A DNA stretch of 64,000 nt from Alistipes sp. (GTDB taxonomy: Bacteria; Bacteroidota; Bacteroidia; Bacteroidales; Rikenellaceae), in assembly GCA_019422485.1 (NCBI GenBank), contig JAHZDG010000008.1, positions 1 to 64,000 on the forward strand. The letters are read 5' to 3'. This document shows, piece after piece, positions 26,506 to 35,179 of the stretch. The notes beneath the pieces were generated by a model. The model was given only the letters and a program-made list of their open reading frames with translations, was not told the DNA's origin and ran no database searches. The translations under genes and the position numbers were made by a program. Position 1 is the stretch's first letter. The number at the start of each line of letters is the position of its first letter.

Positions 26506-26860
26506 TCAGCGTTTTTGGGGTGTTTTTGGGGAAGTCAAGGTTTCGGGGAAGATTCCTTTAAATAATACTTGCTGTGCTTTGCCTAAAGCTACGAGCGGCA
26601 TGTCGCCTTTCCCGAGAGCCGATAAATAGGCTCGAGTCGCGAAATAGCTCCGGACAATGATGAATTTTTCAGGCAACATGACACCCAGCTGATTGTTCAA
26701 AACATCCAGGAGCATATTTTGAAAGTATTTTCGATAATCTGCTTCTGTAAGATTTTTCATAACCAACAAGCATATTTCCCTGGTTGCAGGGGGTGAATAT
26801 CTCATTTGTTGGATCTGTACGATCCATCTCACGCAGAATCTCCTGCAAAAATGATGACAT
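26506..26860 (-). pseudogene. Possible frameshifted small gene, unknown function
   Basis: Two overlapping minus-strand frames, 26860-26669 (MSSFLQEILREMDRTD onwards) and the frame ending at 26506. The latter has an internal ATG at 26760 (MKNLTEADYRKYFQNMLLDV, then LPEKFIIVRSYFATRAYLSA). They could be read as one protein of about 115 residues if shifted by one base near the CCCCC run or the GTTATG at the junction. The sequence is more AT-rich than its neighbours and the amphipathic pattern looks protein-like, but I recognise no family. Equally possible: a single real 84-residue gene at 26760-26506, or no gene at all. Confidence 0.25.
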
Positions 26861-27163
26861 TTTTGTGTTGTATCGAAGAAATTTTTACATCGGTGGAGGT
26901 GTAGCCTGAAATAATGGTGTCTTATATGCTTGTTTTATAGTTGGTTACTTGTGGATTCGGGAGGCTGATTTTTGAGGGGGTATGTAAATGAACGTCTTTT
27001 CTCTAAAAGGAGCGGGATAGTGATTGCTATGGTCTGTCGTCGGACTCTGCGCGGGGAAGGCGGCCGATTATAGAGCGGAATGGACCGAGGGGGGTTGGAG
27101 CTGGATCGAAGGAAAAACTGAGGCTCTGTGGCGGGAATCATCGGTTGAATCCTGAAATTTCGT

Positions 27164-27171
27164 TACCTTTG
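27164..27171 (+). promoter_or_regulatory. -7 promoter box for tgt
   Basis: TACCTTTG at 27164-27171 fits TANNTTTG, 30 bases before the tgt ATG. The -33 match at 19 bases is poor. Confidence 0.5.
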
Positions 27172-27200
27172 CGTAGCAGTCTTATTGATTTCCTGCGCCG

Positions 27201-28331
27201 ATGACATTTGAACTCTTACATACCGATTCCTCGACGGCCGCACGGGCCGGAATGATGCATACCGATCATGGGGATATTCCGACCCCGATTTTCATGCCGG
27301 TGGGTACCGTGGGCAGCGTTAAAGGGGTTTTTCACCGCGATCTGAAGGAAGATGTGGAAGCCCGCATCATCTTGGGAAATACCTATCATCTCTATTTGCG
27401 TCCCGGGACCGATATTCTGGAAAAGGCCGGAGGCCTGCACCGTTTCTGTAATTGGGATCGTCCGATTCTGACTGACAGCGGGGGATTTCAAGTCTTTTCG
27501 CTGGCGGCCTGCCGCAAAATTACCGAAGAGGGGTGTCGGTTCAGTTCTCATATCGACGGTTCGAAACATCTGTTTACGCCGGAAAATGTGATCGATATTC
27601 AGCGCAGTATCGGAGCCGATATTATGATGGCCTTCGATGAATGTCCTCCGGGAACGGCGGAATATCGCTATGCCGAACAATCGTTGAATCTGACGTGCCG
27701 CTGGCTGGAACGTTGTTTCCAGCGTTATCGGACGACGGAACCCAAATATGGCCACCATCAGTCCCTGTTCCCGATTGTGCAGGGGTGTACCTATCCCGAT
27801 TTGCGTCGTCGATCGGCAGAGTTCGTGCAGCAGTTCGATGCCGAAGGATATGCCATCGGGGGATTGGCCGTAGGAGAGCCGGCCCCGGTGATGTACGAGA
27901 TGATCGAGCTGGTGAACGGTATCTTGCCGCAGGATCGCCCGCGTTATTTGATGGGGGTGGGGACTCCGGTCAATCTGCTGGAGGCGATCGAACGGGGCGT
28001 CGATATGTTCGACTGTGTGATGCCGACCCGCAACGGGCGGAACGGCATGCTGTTCACCTCCGAAGGGATCATCAATATTCGGAATCAGAAGTGGCGGGAT
28101 GATTTTTCTCCGCTGGATCCGGCTGGCTGCAGTTTTGTGGATTACACCTACACCAAAGCCTATCTGCGGCATCTGACGATTGCCGGGGAGATGTTGGCCG
28201 CTCAGATTGCCAGTCTGCACAACCTGGCCTTCTATCTCTGGCTGGTCGGGGAGGCCCGTAAGCATATTTTGGACGGAACCTTCGCCGCCTGGAAACCCGT
28301 TATGGTCGAAAAAATAGCTCGTCGGTTATGA
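27201..28331 (+). CDS. tgt: Queuine/preQ1 tRNA-guanine transglycosylase
   Basis: A 376-residue enzyme that swaps guanine 34 for preQ1 in GUN-anticodon tRNAs, the step before QueA. TIM-barrel motifs are PIFMPVGTVGSVKGV, ILGNTYHLYLRPG, ILTDSGGFQVFSL, MAFDECPPGTAEYRYAEQS, GYAIGGLAVGEP, PRYLMGVGTPVNLLEAIERG and MFDCVMPTRNGRNG with the catalytic Asp. The usual zinc site (CxCxxC plus His) is reduced to DPAGCSFVDYTYTKAYLRHL, so only one of the three cysteines remains; relatives in this phylum may share that. The start is 30 bases after a -7 box. It overlaps the next gene by 4 bases (ATGA), so the two are translationally coupled. Confidence 0.95.
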   Translation: MTFELLHTDSSTAARAGMMHTDHGDIPTPIFMPVGTVGSVKGVFHRDLKEDVEARIILGNTYHLYLRPGTDILEKAGGLHRFCNWDRPILTDSGGFQVFSLAACRKITEEGCRFSSHIDGSKHLFTPENVIDIQRSIGADIMMAFDECPPGTAEYRYAEQSLNLTCRWLERCFQRYRTTEPKYGHHQSLFPIVQGCTYPDLRRRSAEFVQQFDAEGYAIGGLAVGEPAPVMYEMIELVNGILPQDRPRYLMGVGTPVNLLEAIERGVDMFDCVMPTRNGRNGMLFTSEGIINIRNQKWRDDFSPLDPAGCSFVDYTYTKAYLRHLTIAGEMLAAQIASLHNLAFYLWLVGEARKHILDGTFAAWKPVMVEKIARRL

Positions 28332-29428
28332 AAATCAAATTTCCGGGTCTGAAGATCATCGACCGCTATATCATCCGCAAATTCCTGGGGACCTATTTCT
28401 TTGCCATCGGGTTGATCATCATTATCGTGGTGATTTTCGACGCGGTGGAGAAAATCGACGATTTTATTGAGATGAAAGCGCCGCTGTCGGCCATCGCTTT
28501 TCAGTATTATCTCAATTTTATTCCCTTTTTCATCAATCAGTTCAGCGGGCTGTTTACATTTATCGCGGTGATTTTCTTCACCTCCAAGATGGCTTATAAC
28601 ACTGAAATCATTGCGATTCTCTCCAGTGGGGTGAGTTTCCGACGGTTGATGTGGCCCTATTTTGTGAGTGCGTTTGCCATTACGGCCCTGAGTCTGGTGC
28701 TGAATCTGTATGTGATTCCGGGAGCCAATTCGCGTCGGCTCGATTTCGAGATGCAATATATCAAGCGGATGAGCAACATGAAGTTCGATCCTCATATCTA
28801 TCGGCAGATCGAACCGGGAACGTTTGTCTATATCCGCAATTTCACGGGAAATAACAATCAGGCCAGCTATTTTGTCTTGGAAACCTATCAGGACGGGGCG
28901 ATCGTTTCGTCGCTGGAGGCGGCCAATGTGACGTATAATCCGGAAACGCGCCGTTGGAGCGCTCCCAAAAGCATTCACCGGACTTTTGAAGGAGAGGTCG
29001 AATATTTCGATGATTCGCAACCGTTGGATACTTTGATTAACCTGGAAACGACGGAGTTGGGGAAAGTGGAAGAATTGGTAAAAACCATGCGGATCGGGCG
29101 GCTGAATCGATTTATCGAACAACAGCGCGCCAAAGGGTCGGATATGATCGCTCGGTTCGAGGTGGAACGCCAGAATCGTTTTTCGTTCCCGATATCCACG
29201 TTTATTTTGACGGTGATTGGGGTGTCGCTTTCTTCTCGGAAAGTGAGGGGCGGAACCGGCCTGCACATTGGAGTCGGTATCGTGCTCTGCTTCTCGTTTA
29301 TCCTGTTCAGTCGTTTTGCCGATGAATTTGCGAAGAGCGGGATGTTGCCGCCGGTGATTTCGGTCTGGATGCCGAATGTGCTCTATTCGTTTATTGCGGT
29401 CTATCTCTACAAGAAAGCTCCGAAGTAG
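28328..29428 (+). CDS. LptF/LptG (YjgP/YjgQ) family permease
   Basis: A 366-residue inner-membrane protein of the lipopolysaccharide export permease family. Three N-terminal helices lie within about residues 14-120 (FLGTYFFAIGLIIIIVVIFD; FINQFSGLFTFIAVIFFTSK). The motif MAYNTEIIAILSSGVSFRRLMWPY is the coupling-helix region typical of LptF/G. A periplasmic jelly-roll domain spans about 130-265, and three C-terminal helices follow. LptF and LptG are hard to tell apart here; only one copy lies in the window. It is coupled to tgt by an ATGA overlap. Confidence 0.9.
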   Translation: MKIKFPGLKIIDRYIIRKFLGTYFFAIGLIIIIVVIFDAVEKIDDFIEMKAPLSAIAFQYYLNFIPFFINQFSGLFTFIAVIFFTSKMAYNTEIIAILSSGVSFRRLMWPYFVSAFAITALSLVLNLYVIPGANSRRLDFEMQYIKRMSNMKFDPHIYRQIEPGTFVYIRNFTGNNNQASYFVLETYQDGAIVSSLEAANVTYNPETRRWSAPKSIHRTFEGEVEYFDDSQPLDTLINLETTELGKVEELVKTMRIGRLNRFIEQQRAKGSDMIARFEVERQNRFSFPISTFILTVIGVSLSSRKVRGGTGLHIGVGIVLCFSFILFSRFADEFAKSGMLPPVISVWMPNVLYSFIAVYLYKKAPK

Positions 29429-29482
29429 TCGGCCGATGTTATAAAAAGTGTCCGTTTGCGGACGGGGAATGTTATATAAAAC

Positions 29483-29518
29483 AAAAGCGGGAGAACGTTT
29501 CTGTGTTCTCCCGCTTTT
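29483..29518. terminator. Bidirectional terminator between the permease and GH2 genes
   Basis: A 14-bp perfect stem, AAAAGCGGGAGAAC (29483-29496) with GTTCTCCCGCTTTT (29505-29518), and a T-run on either strand. Confidence 0.88.
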
Positions 29519-29540
29519 TGTATTATGGGGCGTGAATTTT

Positions 29541-31400
29541 TTAGCGTTTGGGTGGTTTGGGGATGACCAGTTGTCGGGTGATTTCGGCTAGTCGGTCTCC
29601 TTCCTGTGCCCAGGGAACGTCGTCTTTGTGACAGACGTACAGATTGAGGGTGTATTTGCCCGGTTTGAGCCCATCCAGTGAAGCACGGATCTCCTGGCTG
29701 GTCTGGGGGGCAATGGCGGCGGGAATGATCCCTTCCTTGACAATCTTTTTCCCGGAAAGAACCGTGTAGCCGATGCGGAAGTTGCTCAGGTTGGCGATCT
29801 GGTAGCCGTTGCGTAAGATGGCTCCGTCGGGCCGTGAACTTTCGCTGAATCGGGTTTCGGCAGGCAGAACCGGGGTGGCACGCCACTCTTCGGGGGTGCC
29901 GAAATGAAGCGCATAACGTTTGTCGGAAGCGTTGCGGTCCGAGGGGTTCCCCACAACCATATCCGTATTCCATTGGGCGCCGGCTGCTTGATAGATGATC
30001 GGGCGATCGGGTTCCAGCTCTTTCAGCTTCAAATAGGCTTCATAGGTGTTGTATCCCTGTCCGGCCTGTCCCCCCAAAGAGAACATGATCACCGAAGGGT
30101 GATTTTTCGAGGCATAGTACATGTCGGAGACGCGGTCGATGTAAGTTTTGGCCCACAATGTGTCGTTGGCCGGCGTACCTCCGATCTTGAGGTCTTCTCC
30201 GCTCAACCGGCTGTCTAGATTGGCCTGGTCGCAGACATAGAAACCGTACAGGTCGCACAAGTCATAAAAAATCTTGTGTTGAGGGTAATTGTTGACACGC
30301 AACAGGTTGATGCCCAATTTCCGTAGTTGGGCCAATTCCTGGCGTAAGGTCTGTTCGTCCGGAGGACAGGTGTAGTCGATGGCCCGGATTTGAAGCGGTC
30401 GTCCGTTGATCGAGAGGCCTTGTTCGTTGAAGGCGACTTCACGGAACCCGATTTTGAAAGAGGTGTATTCCGTAAAGCGGCCTTCGTGTTGGAGGCGCAG
30501 AGCAACGGTGTAGAGTTTGGGACTCTCATGGCTCCAGGAGTCGATGTTGGGAATGTTGGCGAAGAAGCGAACCGTATCTTCGCGCCGCATGTCGAAGCGG
30601 GCATCCCTTTTCCCGGAGGAGACTTTGGTGCTGTCGGGGGCGTATAGATCGTAATAAACGGTCACTTGTTTGGGGTTCAGTAGGTGGGTTTTGACAATAA
30701 CCCCCAGGTTGAACAGTCCGCTGGTGCCGTCCGGGGCAAAACGGGTGTCGATTACGTAATCGCGCATGCGCACTTTGGGCTGGGAAAAGATGTATACATC
30801 TCCGGTAATGCCGGTGCCTCGGGCCGTAGACTGATTTTCCAGCATCGTAGAGGCCGGATCGGCATAGGCGATGATCGACAGGTGGTTTTTCCCCTCTTTG
30901 ACCAGTTTGGTAAGGTTGAATTCGGCGGCGGACTGGCTGTTTTCGAAATAACCGGCCTGGCGTCCGTTGACAAATACGTAATAAGCCCGGTTGACCGGCC
31001 CGACATGGACAAATACCTCCCGGTCGATCCAGGCAAACGGCATTTTGAATTCGGTCCGATAGATGGCGCCCCAGGCGTCGTCGGGCCGACGAGAGGGAAC
31101 CGGAGTCGTGCCCCAGCCGCTCAGATCGGCTTCGATGGCCGTCAGGGTGGTGTCGATCTGGGTCGGGGACGGGAACAGTTTGACTTTCCAGGTGCCGTTG
31201 AGCCATTGGATGTAGGTCGAAGAGGCGATGTCGCCTTTCAGGGCCAGTTCCATGTTGTTATAGGGCAGCAGCGGATAGCGGGTCTCGTCATTTCCTAGTG
31301 CGATGACTTCGGGGTCCTGCAGCGGATCGAGTTGAGGCGATTGAGCCGCCAGTGACCCCCAGGTCAGCAACCAGACGGACAGAATCAATATCTTTTTCAT
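29541..31400 (-). CDS. Secreted GH2-family protein lacking catalytic residues (probable pseudoenzyme)
   Basis: A 619-residue exported protein starting at MKKILILSVWLLTWGSLAAQ (signal peptide). An ATG 49 codons upstream gives a non-signal extension and was rejected; a -7 box at 31424-31431 also fits this start. Domains: GH2 sugar-binding jelly roll (about 50-225), Ig-like domain (about 225-330), partial TIM barrel (about 330-500) and a C-terminal beta domain with NGYQIANLSNFRIGY. In LacZ-like enzymes the acid/base motif is HPSVIMWSLGNE; here it reads HPSVIMFSLGGQ, so the glutamate is replaced. DEANIESH is DQANLDSR. The segment with the nucleophile (CEYxHAMGN type) is missing, and length is about 400 residues below usual LacZ. 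It probably binds carbohydrate or serves as a scaffold rather than hydrolysing. Confidence 0.78.
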   Translation of the reverse strand: MKKILILSVWLLTWGSLAAQSPQLDPLQDPEVIALGNDETRYPLLPYNNMELALKGDIASSTYIQWLNGTWKVKLFPSPTQIDTTLTAIEADLSGWGTTPVPSRRPDDAWGAIYRTEFKMPFAWIDREVFVHVGPVNRAYYVFVNGRQAGYFENSQSAAEFNLTKLVKEGKNHLSIIAYADPASTMLENQSTARGTGITGDVYIFSQPKVRMRDYVIDTRFAPDGTSGLFNLGVIVKTHLLNPKQVTVYYDLYAPDSTKVSSGKRDARFDMRREDTVRFFANIPNIDSWSHESPKLYTVALRLQHEGRFTEYTSFKIGFREVAFNEQGLSINGRPLQIRAIDYTCPPDEQTLRQELAQLRKLGINLLRVNNYPQHKIFYDLCDLYGFYVCDQANLDSRLSGEDLKIGGTPANDTLWAKTYIDRVSDMYYASKNHPSVIMFSLGGQAGQGYNTYEAYLKLKELEPDRPIIYQAAGAQWNTDMVVGNPSDRNASDKRYALHFGTPEEWRATPVLPAETRFSESSRPDGAILRNGYQIANLSNFRIGYTVLSGKKIVKEGIIPAAIAPQTSQEIRASLDGLKPGKYTLNLYVCHKDDVPWAQEGDRLAEITRQLVIPKPPKR

Positions 31401-31423
31401 AGGATGGATCTTTGGTTCTTTGG

Positions 31424-31431
31424 CAAAGATA
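31424..31431 (-). promoter_or_regulatory. -7 promoter box for the GH2 gene
   Basis: The minus strand reads TATCTTTG at 31431-31424, 23 bases before the ATG at 31400. It supports the downstream start choice. No clear -33. Confidence 0.55.
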
Positions 31432-31512
31432 GGAAAAGAGTCGAGAAGATGATTCTTTTCGGGCAAGAAAGGCGGTGTTTGGCGGAGGGGCGGCAGGGAC
31501 GACAGAAAAGTA

Positions 31513-31549
31513 ACATGCCCGGAGATCGAGGAAAAGTCTCCGGGCATGT
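31513..31549 (-). terminator. Hairpin terminator downstream of maeB
   Basis: A 13-bp perfect stem, ACATGCCCGGAGA (31513-31525) with TCTCCGGGCATGT (31537-31549). The minus-strand tail is only moderately T-rich (TTACTTTTC). Confidence 0.65.
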
Positions 31550-31589
31550 GTGAGTCTCCGCTTCCTTTGCGTGATTCGAAGCGGCGGAT

Positions 31590-33869
31590 TTATTTGTTGA
31601 ACAGAGTCTCGGCGATGGCGATCATACTCAGGTTGATCAGGGTGCGCGAGCTGGCGTTTTCGGGAACCAGGTGAACGTTGGCCTTGTTGAGCCCCATCAG
31701 GATCGGGCCGTTCACTTCGGCACCCCCCAGCATTTCAACCAGCTTGTAGGAGATATTGGCCGCAGCCAGGTTCGGGAAGATGAAGGTGTTCACTTCGCGG
31801 TCACCCAGCTTGTTGAAGGGGAAGCGTTTGGCTCTTGCTTGCGGATCGAGAGCCACATCGGCCTTCATTTCGCCTTCGACCAGCAGGTCGGGATGTTCGG
31901 TTTGCAGAATTTCGACAGCCTGACTTACTTTCTTGGCCATAAGGGCCTTGTCGGTCCCGAAGTTGGAGTAGGAGAGCATGGCGATCACCGGTTCAATCCC
32001 GAAGCTGCGAACGGTTTTGGCGGCCATCAGGGCGATTTGGGCCAACTCTTCGGCGCCGGGCGTGGCATTCACCGCCGTGTCGGCAAAGAACATCGGGCCG
32101 TGTTTGGTGGTGACGATGCGCATGGCGGCCAACAGGTCGTTTTGTCCCGGTGCAAACAGTTGGCGTACCGGACCCAAGGCTTCGGTGTAGTTGTGGTCGT
32201 ATCCCAGCAGCGTGGTGTCGGCGTCGCCCGCCGCTACCATCATCAGCGTGAACCAGTCGCGTTTGCGCATGTATTTGAGTGCCTCTTCGTGGCTGATCCC
32301 CTGTCGGCTCATTTTGCTGTACAGCAGGTCGGCATAACGAGCCCGGCGTTTTTCTTCGGCGTCGCTGCGGAAATCCACGATATAACGGTGGTCGATCGAC
32401 ATGTTATGTTCGGCCAGCAGGGCGTCGATTTTGGCGGTGCTGCCGATCAGAATCGGGGTGGCGATGTTGTCGGCCAGCAGATGCAGGGCTGCCTTCAGGC
32501 TGCTGAGGCTTTCCCCTTCGCTGAAGGCGATGCGGCGGGGCGTAGAGGTCAGGGCCATGGTGCGGATCGAGCGCATCAGTTTGTCGTCGCGGCCCATGCG
32601 GCTTTCCAGTTGGTGACTGTAAGCTTCCCAGTCGGTGATTTTGTGACGAGCGACACCCGATTCGATGGCAGCTTTGGCCACGGCTACCGAAATGCGGGAG
32701 ATCAATCGCGGGTCGAGGGCCTTGGGAATCAGGTATTCGCGGCCGAACGAGATGTTGGAGTCGTTGTAGGCGGCGGCCACCATGTCGGGAACCGGTTCTT
32801 TCGCCAGTTCGGCCAGGGCATGAACCGCTGCAATCTTCATCTCTTCGTTGATTTTGGTGGCGCGTACGTCCAAGGCGCCCCGGAAGATGTAGGGGAATCC
32901 CAAAACGTTGTTCACCTGGTTGGGATAATCCGATCGGCCCGTAGCGAAGATGATGTCAGGGCGTGACGCCATGGCATTTTCATAACTGATTTCGGGGTTG
33001 GGGTTGGCCAGCGCGAAAACAATAGGATCGGCGGCCATGGTGCGAACCATTTCGGGGGTCAGCACATCGGCGACAGACAGACCCAAGAAAACGTCGGCTC
33101 CGGCGATGGCCTCTTCCAGGGTGTTGATGTCCCGGTCGGTGGCGAAGGCGGCTTTGGTGGCGTTGAGGCCTTGGCGTTTGGTGTTCAGTACCCCCTTGCT
33201 GTCACACATGACCAGATTTTTGGGGTCTACACCTAAGGCGATATAGAGTTTGGCGCAGGATACGGCAGCTGCACCGGCCCCATTGACGACGACTTGAACG
33301 TCGCGAATGTTTTTGCCGGCAATTTCCAGGGCGTTGAGCAGGGCGGCAGCCGAAATGATGGCGGTGCCGTGCTGGTCATCGTGCATGACCGGAATCGACA
33401 GTTCTTCTTTGAGGCGTTCTTCGATGATGAAGCATTCGGGGGCCTTGATGTCTTCGAGGTTGATCCCACCGAAAGTCACCGAAATGTTTTTGACGGTTTC
33501 GATGAATTTTTCGGTATCCTGGGTGTTGACTTCGATGTCGAATACGTCGATGTCTGCGAAGGTTTTGAATAGCAGGCCTTTCCCTTCCATGACCGGTTTC
33601 CCGGCCATGGCGCCGATGTTGCCCAGGCCCAAAACCGCAGTACCGTTGGAGATAACGGCTACCAGGTTTCCTTTGGCGGTGTATTTATAGGCGTCTTCCG
33701 GGAGAGCGTCGATTTCCAGACAGGGTTCGGCGACCCCCGGCGAGAAGGCCAAAGAGAGGTCTTTCTGGGTGCTGTACGGTTTGGTGGGAACGACCTCGAT
33801 TTTACCGGGCCGTCCGTCGGCGTGATAAGCCAGCGCTTCTTCTCGTTTGTTGGTTTCGTTATTTTCCAT
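31590..33869 (-). CDS. maeB: NADP-dependent malic enzyme with phosphotransacetylase domain (MaeB type)
   Basis: A 759-residue two-domain protein. The N-terminal malic enzyme (about 1-420) oxidatively decarboxylates malate to pyruvate: YSTQKDLSLAFSPGVAEPCL, KGNLVAVISNGTAVLGLGNI, MEGKGLLFKTFADIDVFDIE, HDDQHGTAIISAAALLNALE and the nucleotide-binding VVVNGAGAAAVSCAKLY. The C-terminal half (about 430-759) is a phosphotransacetylase-like domain (RRIAFSEGES, PILIGS, NTFIFPNLAAANISYKLVEM, GLNKANVHLV). In enterobacterial MaeB that domain mediates allosteric control by acetyl-CoA rather than catalysis; here the same is presumed. Full length, single gene unit. Confidence 0.95.
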   Translation of the reverse strand: MENNETNKREEALAYHADGRPGKIEVVPTKPYSTQKDLSLAFSPGVAEPCLEIDALPEDAYKYTAKGNLVAVISNGTAVLGLGNIGAMAGKPVMEGKGLLFKTFADIDVFDIEVNTQDTEKFIETVKNISVTFGGINLEDIKAPECFIIEERLKEELSIPVMHDDQHGTAIISAAALLNALEIAGKNIRDVQVVVNGAGAAAVSCAKLYIALGVDPKNLVMCDSKGVLNTKRQGLNATKAAFATDRDINTLEEAIAGADVFLGLSVADVLTPEMVRTMAADPIVFALANPNPEISYENAMASRPDIIFATGRSDYPNQVNNVLGFPYIFRGALDVRATKINEEMKIAAVHALAELAKEPVPDMVAAAYNDSNISFGREYLIPKALDPRLISRISVAVAKAAIESGVARHKITDWEAYSHQLESRMGRDDKLMRSIRTMALTSTPRRIAFSEGESLSSLKAALHLLADNIATPILIGSTAKIDALLAEHNMSIDHRYIVDFRSDAEEKRRARYADLLYSKMSRQGISHEEALKYMRKRDWFTLMMVAAGDADTTLLGYDHNYTEALGPVRQLFAPGQNDLLAAMRIVTTKHGPMFFADTAVNATPGAEELAQIALMAAKTVRSFGIEPVIAMLSYSNFGTDKALMAKKVSQAVEILQTEHPDLLVEGEMKADVALDPQARAKRFPFNKLGDREVNTFIFPNLAAANISYKLVEMLGGAEVNGPILMGLNKANVHLVPENASSRTLINLSMIAIAETLFNK

Positions 33870-34022
33870 GAAGCAGGTAGTAATTTTATTGAATGAACGA
33901 TTGGGTAAAACGGCGCTCGAAAATTCGAGGTTTCTCGTTTCGACGGAATGGTCGGCAGGGAAAGAGAATTAACGATTTTCGCCTAAATCGGGCCTCTTTT
34001 TTACCGGAGTGATGAAATTTGT

Positions 34023-34030
34023 TATCTTTG
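34023..34030 (+). promoter_or_regulatory. -7 promoter box for the HsdR_N-type gene
   Basis: TATCTTTG at 34023-34030. At the -33 spacing the sequence is TTTA (34000-34003), one mismatch. The leader is about 85 bases. Confidence 0.5.
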
Positions 34031-34124
34031 CAACATTTCGGCGTGAAAAACCGCTTTAAATCTTGTTTTGAGGGCTTTTCCGTCAAGGCCAAATTTGCGC
34101 TAAATTACGATTTTTTTTGAATAG

Positions 34125-34604
34125 ATGATCTCTTTGCCTCGATTAAATTTGCCCGCTGTTGTTTTTAGAATTCGGCGGAGTGCCGGGGTGGCCCGCATTT
34201 GGGATCCCTTGCGAGGACAGTGGCTGGTGCTGACGCCCGAGGAGTGGGTGCGGCAGCACATGATTCGTTACCTGATCGAAAAGCGGGGGGTGGAGGCGCA
34301 TTATATCGTGCAGGAATATCCCGTATCGTTGAGCGGAATGGCTCAGCGGGCCGACATCGTGGTGATGGACAAAATGGGAAAGCCGGCTCTGTTGGTGGAG
34401 TGCAAGGCGCCGGAAATTTCGGTGTCGAGGCGTGAAAATCGAATCGTGTTCGATCAGGCTGTGCGTTATAACAGCGTGGTGGGGGCTTCGTATGTGGCCG
34501 TAACCAATGGGATGGAGATCGAATGTTATGCCTTGAATCGGGAGACGTTACATTACACCGCGTGTGAAACGCTGCCCGATTTCTCAGCTTTTTATGGGGT
34601 TTAG
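34125..34604 (+). CDS. HsdR N-terminal-like (PD-(D/E)xK fold) protein
   Basis: A 159-residue protein of the stand-alone type I restriction enzyme R N-terminal family. The nuclease-fold signature is RADIVVMDKMGKPALLVECK (D followed by ExK, about residues 93-112). Preceding it is TPEEWVRQHMIRYLIEKRGV, a helix typical of the family. There are no hsdM, hsdS or helicase genes nearby, so this is not a restriction system. In this phylum the family is a conserved lone gene, sometimes beside DNA polymerase III delta; its role is unknown and DNA repair is a guess. It converges on the acetyltransferase gene with a 21-base overlap of coding ends. Confidence 0.82.
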   Translation: MISLPRLNLPAVVFRIRRSAGVARIWDPLRGQWLVLTPEEWVRQHMIRYLIEKRGVEAHYIVQEYPVSLSGMAQRADIVVMDKMGKPALLVECKAPEISVSRRENRIVFDQAVRYNSVVGASYVAVTNGMEIECYALNRETLHYTACETLPDFSAFYGV

Positions 34605-35120
34605 CAACTGGAGCATGTATTCATCCTGCCAATCCGCCGTGGTGCGGGTCCATTCCCTTTTGAGTCCGATGATCGAAAATCCTTTGCTTTTGAACAGGGC
34701 CAGACTGCGGATGTTGTTCGAGGCAATGTTGCAGTAGAGCTGGTTGAGCTGCAGTACCTGAAAGCAATACCGGATCAGGAGCGAGAGCGCCTCTGAAGCA
34801 AATCCTTTCTGTTGATCTTGTTCGTGGTAGATCAGAATGCCTACCCCGGCCCGGGCGTTGTACGGGTCGAGGTCGAACAGGTCGATCGCCCCGACAGGTT
34901 TGCCACTGAGTTTCGATTCGACGATCAGGCGCAACTGGCGGGTCTCATAGATGTCGCGACTCTGATCTTCGATAAATCGTTTGAGCATGTATTTGGAGAA
35001 AGGCGCAATTGTGTTGCTGACTTTCCAAACGTCGGTGTCGTTTTCCCACTTATAGAGAATATCGATGTCTTCGGGTTCCAGGGCTCGTAGTTTAACTCGT
35101 TCGCTTTGTAACAGATCCAT
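34584..35120 (-). CDS. GNAT acetyltransferase (RimJ/RimL-like)
   Basis: A 178-residue N-acetyltransferase. LLQSERVKLRALEPEDIDIL is the usual RimJ/L-type opening; the acetyl-CoA pyrophosphate loop is around YHEQDQQKGFASEALSLLIR (Q/R-x-x-G-x-A). The C-terminal NQLYCNIASNNIRSLALFKS followed by KGFSIIGLKREW is typical of the group. Possible substrates are ribosomal protein N-termini, spermidine or antibiotics; sequence alone does not decide. The 3' end overlaps the convergent gene by 21 bases. Confidence 0.85.
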   Translation of the reverse strand: MDLLQSERVKLRALEPEDIDILYKWENDTDVWKVSNTIAPFSKYMLKRFIEDQSRDIYETRQLRLIVESKLSGKPVGAIDLFDLDPYNARAGVGILIYHEQDQQKGFASEALSLLIRYCFQVLQLNQLYCNIASNNIRSLALFKSKGFSIIGLKREWTRTTADWQDEYMLQLLNPIKS

Positions 35121-35179
35121 GGGTGGAAGGCTGTTTGAGGGTTGGTGTGAAAATGTTTCAGGGCGGTTTTATTGGCCTG

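Larger units (their letters stand above)
26281..27200. other. Gene-poor stretch between tRNA-Val and tgt
   Basis: About 920 bases with no confidently coding gene. It holds a possible gene remnant (26506-26860, minus) and the -7 box of tgt near its right end. No integrase, transposase, att-like copy of the tRNA 3' end or clear repeat was seen. Confidence 0.6.

Noticed and set aside
29541..31400. Active beta-galactosidase
   Set aside because: The acid/base glutamate and the segment expected to hold the nucleophile are missing.
31671..32966. 431-codon open frame antisense to maeB
   Set aside because: Shadow frame with typical His/Gly/Gln-rich composition.
34125..34604. Type I restriction system suggested by the HsdR-like protein
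   Set aside because: Only the N-terminal nuclease-like fold is present, with no helicase, hsdM or hsdS nearby; the family is usually a lone housekeeping-type gene.
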